Part shown: positions 35,557 through 45,276 of the stretch, piece by piece
Layout of the letters: each line of letters opens with the position of its first letter
Position numbering within the stretch: the stretch's first letter is position 1
Assembly: GCF_025515305.1 (NCBI RefSeq)
Contig: NZ_JAOPHT010000004.1
Location: forward strand, 287,226-351,225
DNA: 64,000 nt
Reading direction: 5' to 3'
Origin: Roseicyclus sediminis
GTDB lineage: Bacteria > Pseudomonadota > Alphaproteobacteria > Rhodobacterales > Rhodobacteraceae
Notes under the pieces: model-generated
The model's input: only the letters and a program-made list of their open reading frames with translations
The model's database searches: none
Told to the model about the DNA's origin: nothing
Position numbers and translations under genes: made by a program

Positions 35557-37212
35557 ATGCTGCGGCATCTCGACATCCGCGACCTTCTCATCATCGACCG
35601 GCTGGAACTCGGGTTTCACCCGGGTCTCAACGTGCTGACCGGCGAGACCGGGGCCGGCAAGTCCATCCTGCTCGATGCGCTCGGCTTCGTCCTGGGCTGG
35701 CGGGGTCGCGCCGATCTCGTCCGGAGCGGTGCGGCGCAGGGCGAGGTGCAGGCGGTCTTCGAGATCGGCCCCGACCACCCGGTTCAGGCCGTGCTGGCGG
35801 AGGCGGGCCTGCCGGGCGGTCCCGAATTGATCCTGCGGCGCGTGAACACCGCGGACGGGCGGAAGACAGCCTGGGTCAACGACCGGCGCGCCAGCGGGGA
35901 GGTGCTGCGCGCGTTGTCCGACGTGCTGGTCGAACTGCACGGCCAACAGGATGACCGGGGGCTGCTCGATCCCAGGAACCACCGTGCGATGCTGGACGAT
36001 TTCGGCGGCCTCGCACCGCTCCGCGACGCGGTCGCCGCGGCCTGGCGGACACGCGCCGCGACGCGCCGGGCGCTGGAAGAGGCGGAGGCCCGGCTGGAGG
36101 AGATGCGGCGGGAGGAGGATTTCCTGCGCCATTCCGTGGCCGAGATCACGGCCCTTGCGCCCGAGCCGGGCGAGGAGGCGGAACTCGATGCCCGCCGGCG
36201 CCTGATGCAGGCGGCCGAGAAGATGCGCGCCGACGTGGCCCGCGCCGCGGGCGCGCTGTCGACCGAGGGGGCCGAGGGGCTCATCGGCGACGCGCGCCGC
36301 TGGCTCGAGGGGGTGACGGACCGCGCCGAGGGCGGGCTCGACGCCGCGCTCGCGGCACTCGACCGGGCGCTGGTGGAACTGGGCGAGGCGCAGGGCGAAG
36401 TCGAACGCTTCGCCGACGCGCTGCTGTTCAACCCGTCGGAGCTCGAGGATGCCGAAGAACGGCTCTTCGCGCTGCGGGGGCTCGCGCGCAAGCACGGGAT
36501 CGTCGCCGATGACCTCGCGGTCTTCGGTGCGGACCTGGAGGCGCGGCTCGCGGCCCTGGACGGCGGGGCGGGGGAGATCGCGGGGCTCAGGAAGGCGCAT
36601 GACGCCGCCGCGGCCGCCTGGCGCGACGCGGCCGACCGGCTGAGTGCCGCGCGGGCGGAGGCGGCGGTTCGGCTCGACGCGGCCATGGCGGCCGAGCTTG
36701 CACCGCTGAAGCTCGAACGCGCCGTCTTCACGACCGAGCTGACGCCGGGCGAGCCGGGGCCGAGCGGCGCCGACACCGTGACCTTCACCGTCGCGACCAA
36801 CCCCGGCGCGCCCGCGGGGCCGCTGAACCGCATCGCGTCGGGGGGCGAGCTTTCGCGGTTTCTCCTCGCGCTCAAGGTCTGCCTGACGCGGGACGACAGC
36901 GGGCTCACGATGATCTTCGACGAGATCGACCGCGGCGTGGGCGGCGCGACGGCGGATGCGGTGGGCCGCCGGCTCGCGGCGCTGGCCGATGGCGGTCAGG
37001 TGCTCGTGGTGACGCACTCGCCGCAGGTGGCCGCGCTCGGCGCCCATCACTGGCGCGTGGCCAAGGCGGTGCGCGAGGGCATGACGCTCAGCCGGGTCGA
37101 GCCGCTCGATCCGGCGGCGCGGATCGATGAAGTGGCACGGATGCTCGCGGGCGACACGGTGACCGAAGAGGCCCGCGCCGCGGCGCGCGCGCTGCTCGAC
37201 GGGGCCGCCTGA
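35557..37212 (+). CDS. recN: DNA repair protein RecN
   Basis: A 551-residue SMC-like ATPase acting early in double-strand break repair. The N-terminal half carries LRHLDIRDLLIIDRLELGFH and Walker A GETGAGKSILLDALGFVLG. Central Ala/Glu/Arg-rich coiled-coil regions (residues about 155-370) follow. The C-terminal half has the ABC signature IASGGELSRFLLALK and Walker B MIFDEIDRGVGG. It is 60 bp downstream of bamD on the same strand. Confidence 0.94.
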   Translation: MLRHLDIRDLLIIDRLELGFHPGLNVLTGETGAGKSILLDALGFVLGWRGRADLVRSGAAQGEVQAVFEIGPDHPVQAVLAEAGLPGGPELILRRVNTADGRKTAWVNDRRASGEVLRALSDVLVELHGQQDDRGLLDPRNHRAMLDDFGGLAPLRDAVAAAWRTRAATRRALEEAEARLEEMRREEDFLRHSVAEITALAPEPGEEAELDARRRLMQAAEKMRADVARAAGALSTEGAEGLIGDARRWLEGVTDRAEGGLDAALAALDRALVELGEAQGEVERFADALLFNPSELEDAEERLFALRGLARKHGIVADDLAVFGADLEARLAALDGGAGEIAGLRKAHDAAAAAWRDAADRLSAARAEAAVRLDAAMAAELAPLKLERAVFTTELTPGEPGPSGADTVTFTVATNPGAPAGPLNRIASGGELSRFLLALKVCLTRDDSGLTMIFDEIDRGVGGATADAVGRRLAALADGGQVLVVTHSPQVAALGAHHWRVAKAVREGMTLSRVEPLDPAARIDEVARMLAGDTVTEEARAAARALLDGAA

Positions 37213-37241
37213 CCGGATCGTCGCCTTCGGCGCCGATCCGG
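37213..37241 (+). repeat. Hairpin immediately after recN
   Basis: CCGGATCG (37213-37220) pairs with CGATCCGG (37234-37241). After one mismatch, CGCC pairs with GGCG inside, leaving a TTC loop. It starts at the first base after the recN stop. Lacking a U-run, it is either a mRNA 3'-end stabiliser or part of a Rho-dependent end. Confidence 0.5.
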
Positions 37242-37292
37242 GGAGCCGCGTCCTCGGGCCCCCGGTTCCCGGGAGCCGCTCGGCCGCGGCTG

Positions 37293-37325
37293 GCCTCCGG
37301 CGGGAGTTTACCTGCCAGGATGAAG
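37293..37325 (-). repeat. Interspersed extragenic repeat, copy A (minus orientation)
   Basis: On the minus strand the 33-bp element runs CTTCATCCTGGCA, seven variable bases, then TCCCGCCGGAGGC. It matches copy B at 42543-42575 at 30 of 33 positions. It lies in the non-coding gap between recN and the ClC gene. I recall similar elements ending in CCCGCCGGAGGC being common between genes in Rhodobacteraceae. Confidence 0.6.
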
Positions 37326-37452
37326 ACGGGCCCCTGTGGCGGGGCGCCCCTTGCCACAGCGCAACCCGTGGACTACGCGGGATAAACGCGGTCCGTCGAC
37401 GGGATGCGCGATCGACGGCGGCGTTCATCGCCGGAAGGGAAGGCACGAGGCA

Positions 37453-39141
37453 TTGGCCGGCAAAGTGCAAGGCGTCTTTCGGAAGCAGGTGGACGGGGCC
37501 GTGGCCTCCGCCGTCCGGTTCTGGCAGGTGCTGCGCGAGAAGGGGCCGAGCCAGGTCACCTTCTGGTTCATCGCCCTGATGATCGGGATCGCCGCGGGTT
37601 TTGCCGCGCTGTTCTTCCGCAAGGGGATCAGCGCGCTGCAGCACACGCTCTACGGGGTGGAGGATGTGCGGCTGATGCATTCCTTCGCCGAGAGCCTGCC
37701 CTGGTATTTGATTCTCCTGATCCCGGTCGGCGGCGGTCTTGTCGTCGGCCTGATCCTGCACTGGTTCACGCCCGATGGGCGCGTGCGCTCGGTCGCGGAC
37801 GTGATCGAGGGCGCCGCGCTCGACAACGGCCGGGTCGAGGAGCGGGCGGGCATCGCCTCGGCCTTGGCCTCTCTCATCACGCTCGGCTCCGGCGGGTCCT
37901 CGGGGCGGGAAGGGCCGGTTGTGCACCTGGCCGCCGTCATCTCGACACGGGTGTCGAAGTGGATCCGCGCCGACGGGATCACGGGGCGCGACCTGCTCGG
38001 TTGCGCCGTGGCGGCCGCCGTCTCGGCGAGCTTCAACGCGCCCATCGCCGGCGCGCTCTTCGCGCTCGAGGTCGTGCTCAGGCATTTCGCCGTCCACGCC
38101 TTCGCGCCCATCGTCATCGCCAGTGCTGCGGGCACGGTCATCAACCGGCTCGAATTCGGCGACGTGACCGAGTTCAGCCTGCTCGACGGCGGCACGCTGC
38201 AATTCTACGTGGAGTTGCCGGCCTTCCTGATCCTGGGCCTCGTCTCGGGCCTGATCGCCGTGGTCTTCATGAAGGCGACGTTCTGGGCCGAGGACATGGG
38301 CAATGCCCTGCAACGCGTCACCGGGATCCCGCGCTGGCTCAGGCCGGCGATCGCGGGCCTCATGCTTGGGGCGATCGCGATCTGGTATCCTCACATCATC
38401 GGCGTCGGCTACGAGACTACGAGTGCCGCGCTGACCGGGCAGCTTCTGCTGCACGAGGCCATCATCTTCACCGTCGTCAAGGCCGCCGCGGCGGCGATCA
38501 CCATCGCGGGACGGATGGGGGGCGGCGTCTTCTCGCCCTCGCTCATGGTGGGGGCGATGGCGGGGCTGGCCTTCGGGATCATCGCCACCTCGATCCTGCC
38601 CGAGATGTCTGGGTCCGGCACGCTTTATGCGCTTGCGGGGATGGGGGCTGTGGCGGCGGCCGTCCTCGGTGCCCCGATCTCCACGACGCTGATCGTCTTC
38701 GAGCTGACCGGGGACTGGCAGACGGGCCTTGCCGTGATGGTCGCGGTCTCGCTTTCGACCGCGCTCGCCTCGCGGCTGGTGGACCGTTCGTTCTTCCTGA
38801 CGCAGCTGGAGCGGCGGAACATCCACCTCGCCGCCGGGCCGCAGGCCTATCTCCTCGCCATGTTCCGGGTCGGCCGGGTGATGCGGCCGATGGATCACGA
38901 GAACGCCGCGCCCGAGGAAAAGCTTCTGACGCTGATCGAGCAGGGGATCTACACCGACACCAACGCCACGCTGGAGCGTGCGCTGCCGATCTTCGAGCGC
39001 ACGGGCCTCGACTTCGTGCCCGTGGTGCAACTCGCCCCGGGCGACGGGCCGCCCGCGCTCGAAGGCGCGCTGTTCCATGTCGATGCGCTCAAGGCCTACA
39101 ACAAGGCCCTGGCGGCGACGGCGGCCGAGGAACATTCCTGA
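37453..39141 (+). CDS. ClC family chloride channel/antiporter with CBS-like tail
   Basis: A 562-residue membrane protein with the three ClC filter motifs: GSGGSSGREGP (with the gating glutamate of GREGP), and GGGVFSPSLMVGA (the GxFxP region). FNAPIAGALFALEVVLR and LAGMGAVAAAVLGAPISTTL are further family segments. The C-terminal 85 residues (RPMDHENAAPEEKLLTLIEQ onward) resemble a divergent CBS domain. The start is probably TTG 37453 after GGGAAGGCACGAGGCA; no suitable ATG is near. The gating glutamate suggests Cl-/H+ exchange is possible. Confidence 0.85.
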   Translation: MAGKVQGVFRKQVDGAVASAVRFWQVLREKGPSQVTFWFIALMIGIAAGFAALFFRKGISALQHTLYGVEDVRLMHSFAESLPWYLILLIPVGGGLVVGLILHWFTPDGRVRSVADVIEGAALDNGRVEERAGIASALASLITLGSGGSSGREGPVVHLAAVISTRVSKWIRADGITGRDLLGCAVAAAVSASFNAPIAGALFALEVVLRHFAVHAFAPIVIASAAGTVINRLEFGDVTEFSLLDGGTLQFYVELPAFLILGLVSGLIAVVFMKATFWAEDMGNALQRVTGIPRWLRPAIAGLMLGAIAIWYPHIIGVGYETTSAALTGQLLLHEAIIFTVVKAAAAAITIAGRMGGGVFSPSLMVGAMAGLAFGIIATSILPEMSGSGTLYALAGMGAVAAAVLGAPISTTLIVFELTGDWQTGLAVMVAVSLSTALASRLVDRSFFLTQLERRNIHLAAGPQAYLLAMFRVGRVMRPMDHENAAPEEKLLTLIEQGIYTDTNATLERALPIFERTGLDFVPVVQLAPGDGPPALEGALFHVDALKAYNKALAATAAEEHS

Positions 39142-39190
39142 GACAATGCCCCGCTTGCCAGCAAGGCGCTGGCGCGATTAGGGTTTCGAC

Positions 39191-40246
39191 ATGCGAACCC
39201 TGGGGATGCTGACCGCCGTTTGCCTTGCCCTGCCGCTCTCGGTCGCGGCGGATACGGGGCGGCTGTCCGACATGCTGCAGATGATCCCCGATGCGGCGAT
39301 CCCCGCCGGCGCCCCACGGCTCGACATCGCCTATGGCGACGGTGACGCGGTGCGCGGCGTGGCGCGGAACGGCAACATGGCCTGGCCCGCCGACGACTGG
39401 GCGCATGAATACGCGGCCTTGCGCTCGGCCAGCCCCGGGCAGGCGGCCGCGCTTCGTGCCGGCGAGGGCGAGGCGCTGAGCCTTTCGTGGCGCGACTGGG
39501 TGCACACGCTGGAGGTCTCCGCGCCCCCGGCGCGGATGGGGGTTCATTTCCTCTTTCCCGACAGCGAGATGCGGCTGCGCGGCGCGCTTTTCGGGCACGG
39601 GATGGAGATGACGCCTCGGAACGGCCAGATGGTTCTATGGCAGGGAGAGGCTGACCACGCGGCGCGGCCCGACGCGGTCGACCCGACCAATCCCTTCGGT
39701 GGCGCGGAGGGGCTTTCGACCCGCTTCGTGGTCGAGGGCGAATGGGCGCGCTGGGCCACGGGCTGGCCGCAGATCGACCTGATGCAGGCGGGCGGTTTTC
39801 CGACGCTGGCCGATCGGCCGGAGGTGGCGCAGGCGGTCGCCGGCCTCTCGGAGGCGGTGCGGCGCCATGGGCGTCTCGTCTCGGTCGCGCTGTCGCTGGA
39901 CCTCTCGGGGCAGGGGCTTGCCGACTGGCCCGAGGCGGCACTTGCGGGGGTTTTCCTCGCCGATGTCGTGAACCGCCGCGAGGAGGCGGCGCTTGTCGGG
40001 GTGCTCTACCCGCCGGGGACGGATGTCGATGCCATCGTGGCCCGGCTTCGCGAGAACTGGCCAGGAACGATGCTGGCGCGCTGGGCGGCGGACCCTGACA
40101 TCACCCCCATTCCCGGTCCGCGCCCGGGCTTCGTGCTGACCATCGGTGGCGACTGGGGTGAGGACGAGGCGGCGTCGAACGATGCGCTCGCCGCCCTTCT
40201 GCGCGCTCGGGAGAACGGGACCCTCGGCGCGCTCATCGCGCCCTGA
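39191..40246 (+). CDS. Exported protein of unknown function
   Basis: A 351-residue protein with a signal peptide (MRTLGMLTAVCLALPLSVAA, cleavage likely after AxA near residue 20). The mature part is acidic and rich in Trp (WPADDWAHEY, SLSWRDWVHTL, EGEWARWATGWPQIDL). A C-terminal section (AALVGVLYPPGTDVDAIVAR, then RLRENWPGTMLARW) could be a mixed alpha/beta fold. I recognise no family. It lies 49 bp after the ClC gene on the same strand and is convergent with the DUF427 gene. Confidence 0.65.
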   Translation: MRTLGMLTAVCLALPLSVAADTGRLSDMLQMIPDAAIPAGAPRLDIAYGDGDAVRGVARNGNMAWPADDWAHEYAALRSASPGQAAALRAGEGEALSLSWRDWVHTLEVSAPPARMGVHFLFPDSEMRLRGALFGHGMEMTPRNGQMVLWQGEADHAARPDAVDPTNPFGGAEGLSTRFVVEGEWARWATGWPQIDLMQAGGFPTLADRPEVAQAVAGLSEAVRRHGRLVSVALSLDLSGQGLADWPEAALAGVFLADVVNRREEAALVGVLYPPGTDVDAIVARLRENWPGTMLARWAADPDITPIPGPRPGFVLTIGGDWGEDEAASNDALAALLRARENGTLGALIAP

Positions 40247-40252
40247 GCCGGT

Positions 40253-40594
40253 TCAGAGCTGCTCGACCGTGACGCGGTCGGGATAGAAAGCGATGTAGCC
40301 CGCGATCCTCGCAACCCCTTCCAGAGGCGCCTCGTAGGACCAGGCCGCGTCGGGGATGTCTCCGGCGGCAGTCGAGACGGAGAAATAGGTTGCCGTCCCC
40401 TTGTAGGGGCAGCGCGTGCTCGACGTGGTCTTCTCCAACAGCGCCATCCCGATGTCCTCGCGGGGGAAATAGATGACCGGCGCCGCGCCGCCCTCGATCA
40501 GTTCCAGTGCGTTCGAGCTTTCGCCGACGATTGCGCCGCCCGCGCGTACCACCCATTTGCCGGGCGCGTTCCTGATCGTGATGTGGTCTGCCAT
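40253..40594 (-). CDS. DUF427 domain protein
   Basis: A 113-residue protein with the DUF427 pattern: GKWVVRAGGAIVGESSNALE, VIYFPREDIGMALLEKT, TSSTRCPYKGTATYFSV and the closing AWSYEAPLEGVARIAGYIAF plus YPDRVTVEQL. The fold is a small cytosolic beta-rich domain; its function is unknown. It lies 84 bp downstream of the aminopeptidase gene on the same strand. Confidence 0.88.
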   Translation of the reverse strand: MADHITIRNAPGKWVVRAGGAIVGESSNALELIEGGAAPVIYFPREDIGMALLEKTTSSTRCPYKGTATYFSVSTAAGDIPDAAWSYEAPLEGVARIAGYIAFYPDRVTVEQL

Positions 40595-40678
40595 GTCCGT
40601 TCTTCCCTTCCGGTCCGTGTCCCCGGACCCCGTTCTTCCAGGTACGCCTCTCTGCCGTCCTCGCGTGACGAGAGCATG

Positions 40679-42475
40679 TCAGAGCGGCGCGGTTGCCTTT
40701 TTCAGCCAGGCGGCGGTCTCCGCGTCGAGCCTCGGGCCGATCCGTTCCGCCACCTCGGCGTGGTAGCCATCGAGCCAGGCACGTTCCTCGGCGTGGAGCA
40801 TGTCCGCGCGGATCAGCCGCCGGTCGATCGGCGCCCAGGTGAGCGTGCCGAAGTCCAACATCTCGCGGTCGTCGCCCCCCTGCAAGGGGGCCGCCTGACG
40901 CACGACGATCAGGTTCTCGATGCGGATGCCGAAGGCGCCCTCGCGATAATACCCCGGCTCGTTCGACAGGATCATGCCCGGCTCGAGCGGCACGGTCGAG
41001 ACCCGGCTGAGCCGCTGCGGCCCCTCGTGCACGCCCAGATAGACGCCGACGCCATGCCCCGTCCCGTGGTCGAAATCGCGCCCCGCCGCCCAGAGCGGCG
41101 CGCGGGCGAGCGCATCGAGATGCGCGCCCGTGACGCCCTTTGGAAACCGCGCGCGGTGGATCGCGATCATGCCGCGCAGCACCAGCGTGAAGGCGGTTCT
41201 CTCCTCTTCGCCGATCTCGCCCACCGGCAGCGTCCGGGTGATGTCGGTCGTGCCGTCCACGTATTGCGCGCCGGAATCGACCAGGAAAAGCTGGCCGGGA
41301 AGGACCGGCGCGTTCGTTTCCTCGGTGACGCGGTAATGCACGATGGCCCCGTGCGGACCCGCGCCCGCGATCGTATCGAAACTGATGTCCTTCAGCGCGC
41401 CGGTGTCCGCGCGAAACCCCTCCAGCGCGCGCACCACGTCGATCTCCGTCAGCCCGCCGCCCGGCGTTGTCTCGTCGAACCAGCGCAGGAACCGCGCGAA
41501 GGCCGCCCCGTCGCGCAGATGCGCCTCGGTCGTCGCGGCGATCTCGGCGGGGTGCTTTCTGGCCTTGCGCAGAAGGCAGGGGTCGCTGCCCTCGACCACC
41601 TCCGCAGGCCAGGCCGACAGCGCATCGAGCGCGGCCTGCGGCGCGGAGGTCCTGTCGACGCGCACCCGGCCGGTCGCTTGTGCAAGGCGCGCGGGAAGGT
41701 CGGTCTCGGGCAGGATGCGCACGGACGAGGGCAGCGCCACATCGGCGAGCTTTCCGGCCTCCGCGAACAGGTCGACCTGGCCCGTCTGGTGAAGGACGGC
41801 CATCGCGTGCAGAAGCGGCGTGTGCCCGACATCGCCGCCACGCAGGTTCAGAAGCCAGCACAGGCTGTCGGGCTGGGTGATCAGCGCGGCATCCTCGCCC
41901 GCGTCGGCCAGGTCGCCCGCCACGGCGGCGATCTTCTCGCCCGCGCTCGCGCCCGCCAACTCGACCGGCCAATCGATCGCGGGCGCCATGGGCGGGGCCG
42001 GGCGGTCGTCCCAGATCCGGTCGACGAGGTTCTCGACCGCCCGGAGCGAGATCTGCCGCGGCCCGAGCGCCTTGGTCAGCCGCGCGATCTCGGCCGCCGT
42101 GTGCAGCCAGGGGTCGTAGGCCACGACGCCGCCCTTGGGAAGCGCGTCCGCCAGCCAGTCCTCGAGTTTCGTCTCGGGCCAGGCGACCGGCGTGAAGGTG
42201 TCCATGTCGGCCTGCGCCCGCACCTGCACGCGGTAGCGCCCGTCGACGAAGATCGCGGCCCGCTCCGCGAGGATCACTGCAAAACCGGCCGAACCCGTGA
42301 ACCCTGTGAGCCAGGCCAGCCGTTCGTCGGCCGGGGCGACGTATTCGCCCTGGAACCGGTCGGCGCGCGGCACGAGGAAGGCATCCACCCCGGCCTCCGC
42401 CATCTCCGCGCGCAGCGCCGCCACCCGTGGCGGGCCCTGCTCGGGCCGGGTCCGCACCTCGAAACTCTGGAACAT
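40679..42475 (-). CDS. pepP: Xaa-Pro aminopeptidase (aminopeptidase P, M24B)
   Basis: A 598-residue metallopeptidase that removes N-terminal residues before proline. It is the long three-domain form: two creatinase-like N-terminal domains (residues about 1-300) and the C-terminal pita-bread domain. Metal ligands can be seen in LVDSGAQYVDGTTDITRTLP (both Asp), GTGHGVGVYLGVHEGPQ (His) and PGMILSNEPGYY (Glu). The substrate-specific late segment DFGTLTWAPIDRRLI is also present. The start ATG at 42475 gives MFQSFEVRTRPEQG. Confidence 0.92.
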   Translation of the reverse strand: MFQSFEVRTRPEQGPPRVAALRAEMAEAGVDAFLVPRADRFQGEYVAPADERLAWLTGFTGSAGFAVILAERAAIFVDGRYRVQVRAQADMDTFTPVAWPETKLEDWLADALPKGGVVAYDPWLHTAAEIARLTKALGPRQISLRAVENLVDRIWDDRPAPPMAPAIDWPVELAGASAGEKIAAVAGDLADAGEDAALITQPDSLCWLLNLRGGDVGHTPLLHAMAVLHQTGQVDLFAEAGKLADVALPSSVRILPETDLPARLAQATGRVRVDRTSAPQAALDALSAWPAEVVEGSDPCLLRKARKHPAEIAATTEAHLRDGAAFARFLRWFDETTPGGGLTEIDVVRALEGFRADTGALKDISFDTIAGAGPHGAIVHYRVTEETNAPVLPGQLFLVDSGAQYVDGTTDITRTLPVGEIGEEERTAFTLVLRGMIAIHRARFPKGVTGAHLDALARAPLWAAGRDFDHGTGHGVGVYLGVHEGPQRLSRVSTVPLEPGMILSNEPGYYREGAFGIRIENLIVVRQAAPLQGGDDREMLDFGTLTWAPIDRRLIRADMLHAEERAWLDGYHAEVAERIGPRLDAETAAWLKKATAPL

Positions 42476-42542
42476 CTTTCCTCTTCCCCTGTCCGTCCGG
42501 CCCGCGCGCGGTTCATCGCCCGCGCCTTCCTCGGGACCGCCC

Positions 42543-42575
42543 CTTCATCCTGGCAAGAAAATTCCCGCCGGAGGC
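42543..42575 (+). repeat. Interspersed extragenic repeat, copy B
   Basis: The 33-bp element CTTCATCCTGGCA...TCCCGCCGGAGGC lies in the 212-bp gap between pepP and cobT. It matches copy A (37293-37325, opposite strand) at 30 of 33 positions. CTCC/GGAG in the conserved end can form a small hairpin in copy A; copy B has one changed base there. Nothing else recognisable is in this gap. Confidence 0.6.
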
Positions 42576-42687
42576 ATCCGCCCGTCACGCATCCCCGGAG
42601 GCACGCCGCAATGCGCGGGGTCTGCCGCAAGCACCCGCGCGGGCGCAAGCCCGCGCTCCCGGGCGACGGCGAAGCCGGCGCAATCCC

Positions 42688-44562
42688 TCAGGACGCTTTC
42701 CTCATCCCCATGACGCGGGCCCGCGCCCTGGGGTCGCTGTCGAACAGGCTTGCAAGCTGTTCGGTGATCGCCCCGGCCAGCTGCTCGGCATCGGTGATCG
42801 TCACCGCGCGCTGGTAGTAGCGCGTCACGTCGTGCCCGATCCCGATGGCGAGAAGTTCCACGGCCTTGCGCTTCTCGACCATCGCGATCACGTCGCGCAG
42901 GTGTTTCTCGAGGTAATTCGCGGGGTTCACGCTAAGGGTCGAATCGTCCACCGGCGCCCCGTCCGAGATCACCATCAGGATCTTGCGTGCCTCGGGGCGC
43001 ACCAGCATCCGGCGATGCGCCCATTCCAGCGCCTCGCCGTCGATGTTCTCCTTCAGCAGGCCTTCCTTCATCATCAGCCCGAGATTGTCGCGCACCCGGC
43101 GCCATGGCGCGTCCGCGGGCTTGTAGATGATGTGGCGCAGGTCGTTCAGGCGGCCGGGCTGCTGCGGGCGGCCCTGAGCCAGCCAGTCCTCGCGCGCCTT
43201 GCCGCCCTTCCATGCACGCGTGGTGAAGCCGAGGATCTCGACCTTCACGCCGCAGCGCTCCAGAGTGCGGGCCAGGACGTCGGCGCAGATCGCCGCGATC
43301 GAGATCGGCCGCCCCCGCATGGAGCCCGAATTGTCGAGCAGGAGCGTCACCATCGTGTCGCGGAATTCCATGTCCTTCTCGACCTTGAAGCTGAGCGGCG
43401 TCGTGGGGTTCGCCACCACGCGCGCCAGCCGGCCGGCATCCAGGATGCCTTCCTCGCGGTCGAACTCCCAGCTGCGGTTCTGCTGCGCCTGAAGGCGGCG
43501 CTGCAGCTTGTTTGCAAGCCGGCTGACGGCGCCCTTCAGGGGCTCGAGCTGCTGGTCGAGATAGGCGCGCAGACGTTCCAGCTCCTGCGGCTCGGCGAGA
43601 TCCTGGGCCTCGATCTCCTCGTCATACTCGGTCGTGAAGACCGCATAGCCGGGATCGGCCTCGGAATGGGGGGCGGGGGGTGGCGGCTCCTGCGGCGCCT
43701 CGCCGTCGGGCAGCTCCTGTTCCTCGGCCTCCTCCATGTCGGCGCTGTCGTCCATCTCGACCTGCGCCTGCGAGGCGTCCTGCTGCTGCTCCTGGCTGCG
43801 CTCGGGGCTCGCCTCGGCGTCGTCTTCCTCGCTGTCGTCCTCGCCGGTCGAATCGGGGGCGTCCTGCTCCTCTTCCGAGCCTTCCTCATCGCCCTCGTCA
43901 TCAAGCTCGTCCGGGTCGTCGCCCAGCTGGTCGCCATAGCCGAGATCGTCGATCATCTGCCGCGCGAAGCGGGCGAAGGCGGCCTGGTCCTTCAGGACGT
44001 CGCCGAGATCCTCGAGCGTCCCGCCGCAGCGGTCCTCGATGAAGCCGCGCCAAAGTTCCATGACATTGGCGGCCTCGGGCGGAAGCGGGCGTCCGGTGGC
44101 CAGATGTCGGATCAGGTAACCGGCGGCCACGGCAAGCGGCGCGTCGGAGGCCTGCCGGATCTCGCCATAGCCCTTGCGCCGGGCCTCGTGGCCGATCTTG
44201 GCGTCGATATTGCCCGCGGTGCCGGGCATGGCACGGGCGCCCACGGCCTCGCAGCGGGCGGTCTCCATCGCGTCCATCAGCTCGCGTGCCATGGCCCCGG
44301 GGGGCGCGTAGCGTGCCGCCGTGCCCGTGTCGTGGTAGCGGTGCCGCAGCGCCAGCGCGTCCGCCGTCCCGCGCGCCAGGAGGACCTCGTCGCGGGTCAT
44401 CCGGCGGCTGACCTGCGGCAGGCGCACGCTGTCGGCGGCGAGACCCGGCGGATCGACCGAGTAGGTGACCGCAAGGTCAGGGTCGTCGGCCAGAACACGC
44501 GTGGCCTCGGCCAGCGCCTTCTTGAACGGGTCTGCGGGGTTGTCGTTGGGCGATTTGCTCAT
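42688..44562 (-). CDS. cobT: Cobaltochelatase subunit CobT
   Basis: A 624-residue subunit of the aerobic CobNST cobaltochelatase, which inserts cobalt into hydrogenobyrinic a,c-diamide during vitamin B12 synthesis. The N-terminal domain opens [21 protein letters not shown] long, very acidic low-complexity linker (residues about 215-320) follows. The C-terminal von Willebrand A domain carries the MIDAS motif [12 protein letters not shown] and [13 protein letters not shown]. No Shine-Dalgarno is seen: the ATG is preceded by a C-run. Its partner cobS lies 2.7 kb upstream on the same strand. Confidence 0.93.
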   Translation of the reverse strand: MSKSPNDNPADPFKKALAEATRVLADDPDLAVTYSVDPPGLAADSVRLPQVSRRMTRDEVLLARGTADALALRHRYHDTGTAARYAPPGAMARELMDAMETARCEAVGARAMPGTAGNIDAKIGHEARRKGYGEIRQASDAPLAVAAGYLIRHLATGRPLPPEAANVMELWRGFIEDRCGGTLEDLGDVLKDQAAFARFARQMIDDLGYGDQLGDDPDELDDEGDEEGSEEEQDAPDSTGEDDSEEDDAEASPERSQEQQQDASQAQVEMDDSADMEEAEEQELPDGEAPQEPPPPAPHSEADPGYAVFTTEYDEEIEAQDLAEPQELERLRAYLDQQLEPLKGAVSRLANKLQRRLQAQQNRSWEFDREEGILDAGRLARVVANPTTPLSFKVEKDMEFRDTMVTLLLDNSGSMRGRPISIAAICADVLARTLERCGVKVEILGFTTRAWKGGKAREDWLAQGRPQQPGRLNDLRHIIYKPADAPWRRVRDNLGLMMKEGLLKENIDGEALEWAHRRMLVRPEARKILMVISDGAPVDDSTLSVNPANYLEKHLRDVIAMVEKRKAVELLAIGIGHDVTRYYQRAVTITDAEQLAGAITEQLASLFDSDPRARARVMGMRKAS

Positions 44563-44622
44563 GGGGGGAATGTGGCGCGCGGCGCGGGCGAGGGCAAGGC
44601 GGATCGGTGCACCGGGGCCGGG

Positions 44623-45276
44623 TCACTCCCGCGCGGCATAACGCGCATGTCCCTCCTCGCAGGGGGCGGGCAGGGGGCCGAAGGCGGGCCAGTCCGACAC
44701 CGGCACGACCCCGGCCGGGACGGACCCCGTTTCCGCGAAGAGCACGCGCTCCTCGCCCGTTTCGGGATTGGCGGCCGACGCCTCCAGCCCATAGACGCCG
44801 GTCGCAAGATCCAGATCGCAGGAAAAGGCGCCGCCGATGGCCCGGTCATAGGTGGACCAGTGGAAGGCGCGTACCGCGAAGCCGTCCGGTCCGTACCCGA
44901 TGGTCAGCGCCTGCATCCAGGCGTTGCGCCCGATCCCGATCTGTTCGGACAGGAGCGTGAGGGTCCGCGCTTCGCCGGCCTCGAGCGACGGCGCCATGCC
45001 CCACATCGCGCCGTTGAAGACGATGGCGCGGGCGACGGCCAGAGGCTGCGCTCCCGCCGCGCTTCGCCGGTCGCCGAGGATGACAAGATCGGCGGTATCG
45101 GGTTCCTCCGAGCTTTGCAGAAGGATCGCCGTCTCGCAGCCCGTCTCGGGGTGCAGGTCGACGCAGAGGCTGTCGATGATGCGGGGCAACGTCGCGGCCT
45201 CGTGCTGGTCGAGGTGCTGCGCCTGCGCCCCGCCTGCCAGCAGGGCAAGCAGCAGGGCGGCGGCGCTACTCCGCAT
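44623..45276 (-). CDS. Exported protein of unknown function
   Basis: A 217-residue protein with a signal peptide (MRSSAAALLLALLAGGAQAQ, cleavage at AQA/Q). Conserved cysteines (CVDLHPETGC, FSCDLDLATG, APCEEGH) could form disulphides in the periplasm. I do not recognise the family. Its first codons overlap the end of the upstream gene by 11 bp, suggesting joint translation with that second exported protein. Confidence 0.6.
   Translation of the reverse strand: MRSSAAALLLALLAGGAQAQHLDQHEAATLPRIIDSLCVDLHPETGCETAILLQSSEEPDTADLVILGDRRSAAGAQPLAVARAIVFNGAMWGMAPSLEAGEARTLTLLSEQIGIGRNAWMQALTIGYGPDGFAVRAFHWSTYDRAIGGAFSCDLDLATGVYGLEASAANPETGEERVLFAETGSVPAGVVPVSDWPAFGPLPAPCEEGHARYAARE

Noticed and set aside
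34603..39135. Very long (1510-codon) minus-strand open frame opposite bamD, recN and the ClC gene
   Set aside because: Its translation is Arg/Gly/His-rich without any domain, and three well-recognised proteins lie on the plus strand. It arises from GC-rich codon structure.
40612..40629. Inverted repeat GGTCCG/CGGACC between pepP and the DUF427 gene
   Set aside because: Six-base arms with no U-run on either strand. It is common by chance in such GC-rich sequence, so it is not called a terminator.
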